Positions 4,696 to 5,170 of a stretch of DNA of 5,170 bases are shown piece by piece (position 1 is the first letter of the stretch; every line of letters begins with the position of its first letter). The stretch is from NCBI GenBank assembly GCA_903839965.1, contig CAIMEK010000421.1, positions 1-5,170 on the forward strand. The letters run 5' to 3'. The position numbers were made by a program, and so were the translations under genes. Source of the DNA: an uncultured Acetobacteraceae bacterium (GTDB taxonomy: Bacteria > Pseudomonadota > Alphaproteobacteria > Acetobacterales > Acetobacteraceae). Under the pieces are notes generated by a model that saw nothing but the letters and a program-made list of their open reading frames with translations, was not told the DNA's origin and did not search any database.

Positions 4696-5170
4696 TCACG
4701 AGATGTAGCCGCCTTCGGCCCGGCGGAGCCGATCGATCGCGGCAATCCGCCCCAGCGTCGCGCTTTCGCCGTGGGAGACGGCCAGCGCGATGAGGGTTTC
4801 GACAACCGCGACGATGCCAACCATCGATGGATAGAATTGCGGGCTGGCCGTCCCTGCTACAAGCAACACATCGCTCAACGCCACCAGCGGAGAGCCCCTG
4901 CTGTCGCTGACCGCGACCACCCTGGCGCCGCCGTCGCGGGCAAATTTCGCTACCTTCAGCATCTGCTCGGCATACGGGGAAACCGACAGGATCAGCACCA
5001 CGTCGCCCTCGCCGATGCCGATCATCTCCTCCATCGGCGAGTTGCGGCCGGCGGGCGGCACGCGCAGCTCGGGCAACGCCACCCGGGCGAGATATTGCAG
5101 ATAACAGGTTATCCAGTGCAGCGCGCCGACGCCGAGCGCATAGACGCGGCGGCCGTGGCGGAGCAGTTCG
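4696..5170 (-). CDS. MurR/RpiR-family transcriptional regulator, C-terminal SIS domain (runs off right edge)
   Basis: The minus-strand frame is open from the right edge to a TGA at 4698-4696, giving 157 visible residues. They form most of a sugar-isomerase (SIS) domain: RRVYALGVGALHW, then ELRVPPAGRNSPMEEMIGIG, EGDVVLILSVSPYAEQMLKV, ARDGGARVVAVSDSRGSPLV, SDVLLVAG and a final helical tail. The pattern matches RpiR/MurR regulators, in which an N-terminal helix-turn-helix binds DNA and the SIS domain senses a phosphosugar or related acid. The DNA-binding domain should lie beyond 5170. A GTG at 5082-5080 could look like a start but cuts the SIS fold in half, so the frame is taken as open to the edge. 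The usual small or serine residues after the first strand are replaced by ALHW, so the ligand may be atypical. It converges on the dehydrogenase gene, 48 bp away, and may regulate it or the transporter. Confidence 0.88.
   Translation of the reverse strand, partial: ELLRHGRRVYALGVGALHWITCYLQYLARVALPELRVPPAGRNSPMEEMIGIGEGDVVLILSVSPYAEQMLKVAKFARDGGARVVAVSDSRGSPLVALSDVLLVAGTASPQFYPSMVGIVAVVETLIALAVSHGESATLGRIAAIDRLRRAEGGYIS

Noticed and set aside
4696..5082. Treating the regulator fragment as a complete small protein starting at the GTG at 5082.
   Set aside because: The frame stays open with SIS-domain sequence (VYALGVGALHW) up to the window edge, so the start lies outside.
1..5170. CRISPR arrays, tRNA or rRNA genes, toxin-antitoxin pairs, phage or defence genes.
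   Set aside because: No regularly spaced repeats, RNA-gene signatures or corresponding protein motifs were seen on either strand.

Overview
The window is GC-rich. Its protein sequences resemble those of Alphaproteobacteria, perhaps Acetobacteraceae; this is an impression from codon use and family resemblance, not a test. The layout is two pieces of ordinary metabolic gene content separated by about 2.7 kb of dead insertion sequences.

Left edge (1-305, minus): the first 101 codons of a periplasmic substrate-binding protein of the branched-chain amino acid (LivK-like, type 1 fold) ABC transporter class, with a twin-arginine signal peptide. A non-coding stretch with several small palindromes follows (306-683).

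Middle (about 684-3395): three insertion-sequence remnants. (1) An IS91-type remnant on the minus strand. Its tyrosine-recombinase gene is frameshifted and joined by an internal deletion to the last ~45 codons of the Y2 transposase. An 18-bp perfect inverted repeat (684-701 and 1715-1732), each arm next to a GCGGG hairpin, brackets it. (2) An IS1182-type DDE transposase on the minus strand (1734 to about 2816). It has lost its N-terminus and the block carrying the second catalytic Asp, and contains a 54-nt palindromic insertion with a stop codon. (3) An IS630-type transposase on the plus strand (about 2823-3395) that has lost its N-terminal part including the first catalytic Asp. Remnants 2 and 3 meet head to head, so one deletion could have removed both 5' ends. 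None of the three can encode an active transposase here.

Right part (3661-5170): an intact 328-residue NAD-dependent D-2-hydroxyacid dehydrogenase on the plus strand, with a good ribosome-binding site and complete motifs. It converges on the C-terminal sugar-isomerase (SIS) domain of a MurR/RpiR-family regulator that runs off the right edge. A 9-bp-stem hairpin lies in the 48-bp gap between them.

A transporter subunit, a hydroxyacid dehydrogenase and an RpiR-type regulator would suit a small carbon-acid or sugar-acid uptake and catabolism locus interrupted by insertion sequences, but the window does not prove that they belong together. I see no CRISPR array, tRNA, rRNA, phage or defence genes, and no convincing undescribed system. 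The most unusual signals are the hairpin-associated inverted repeat and the palindromic insertion inside the dead IS1182 transposase.
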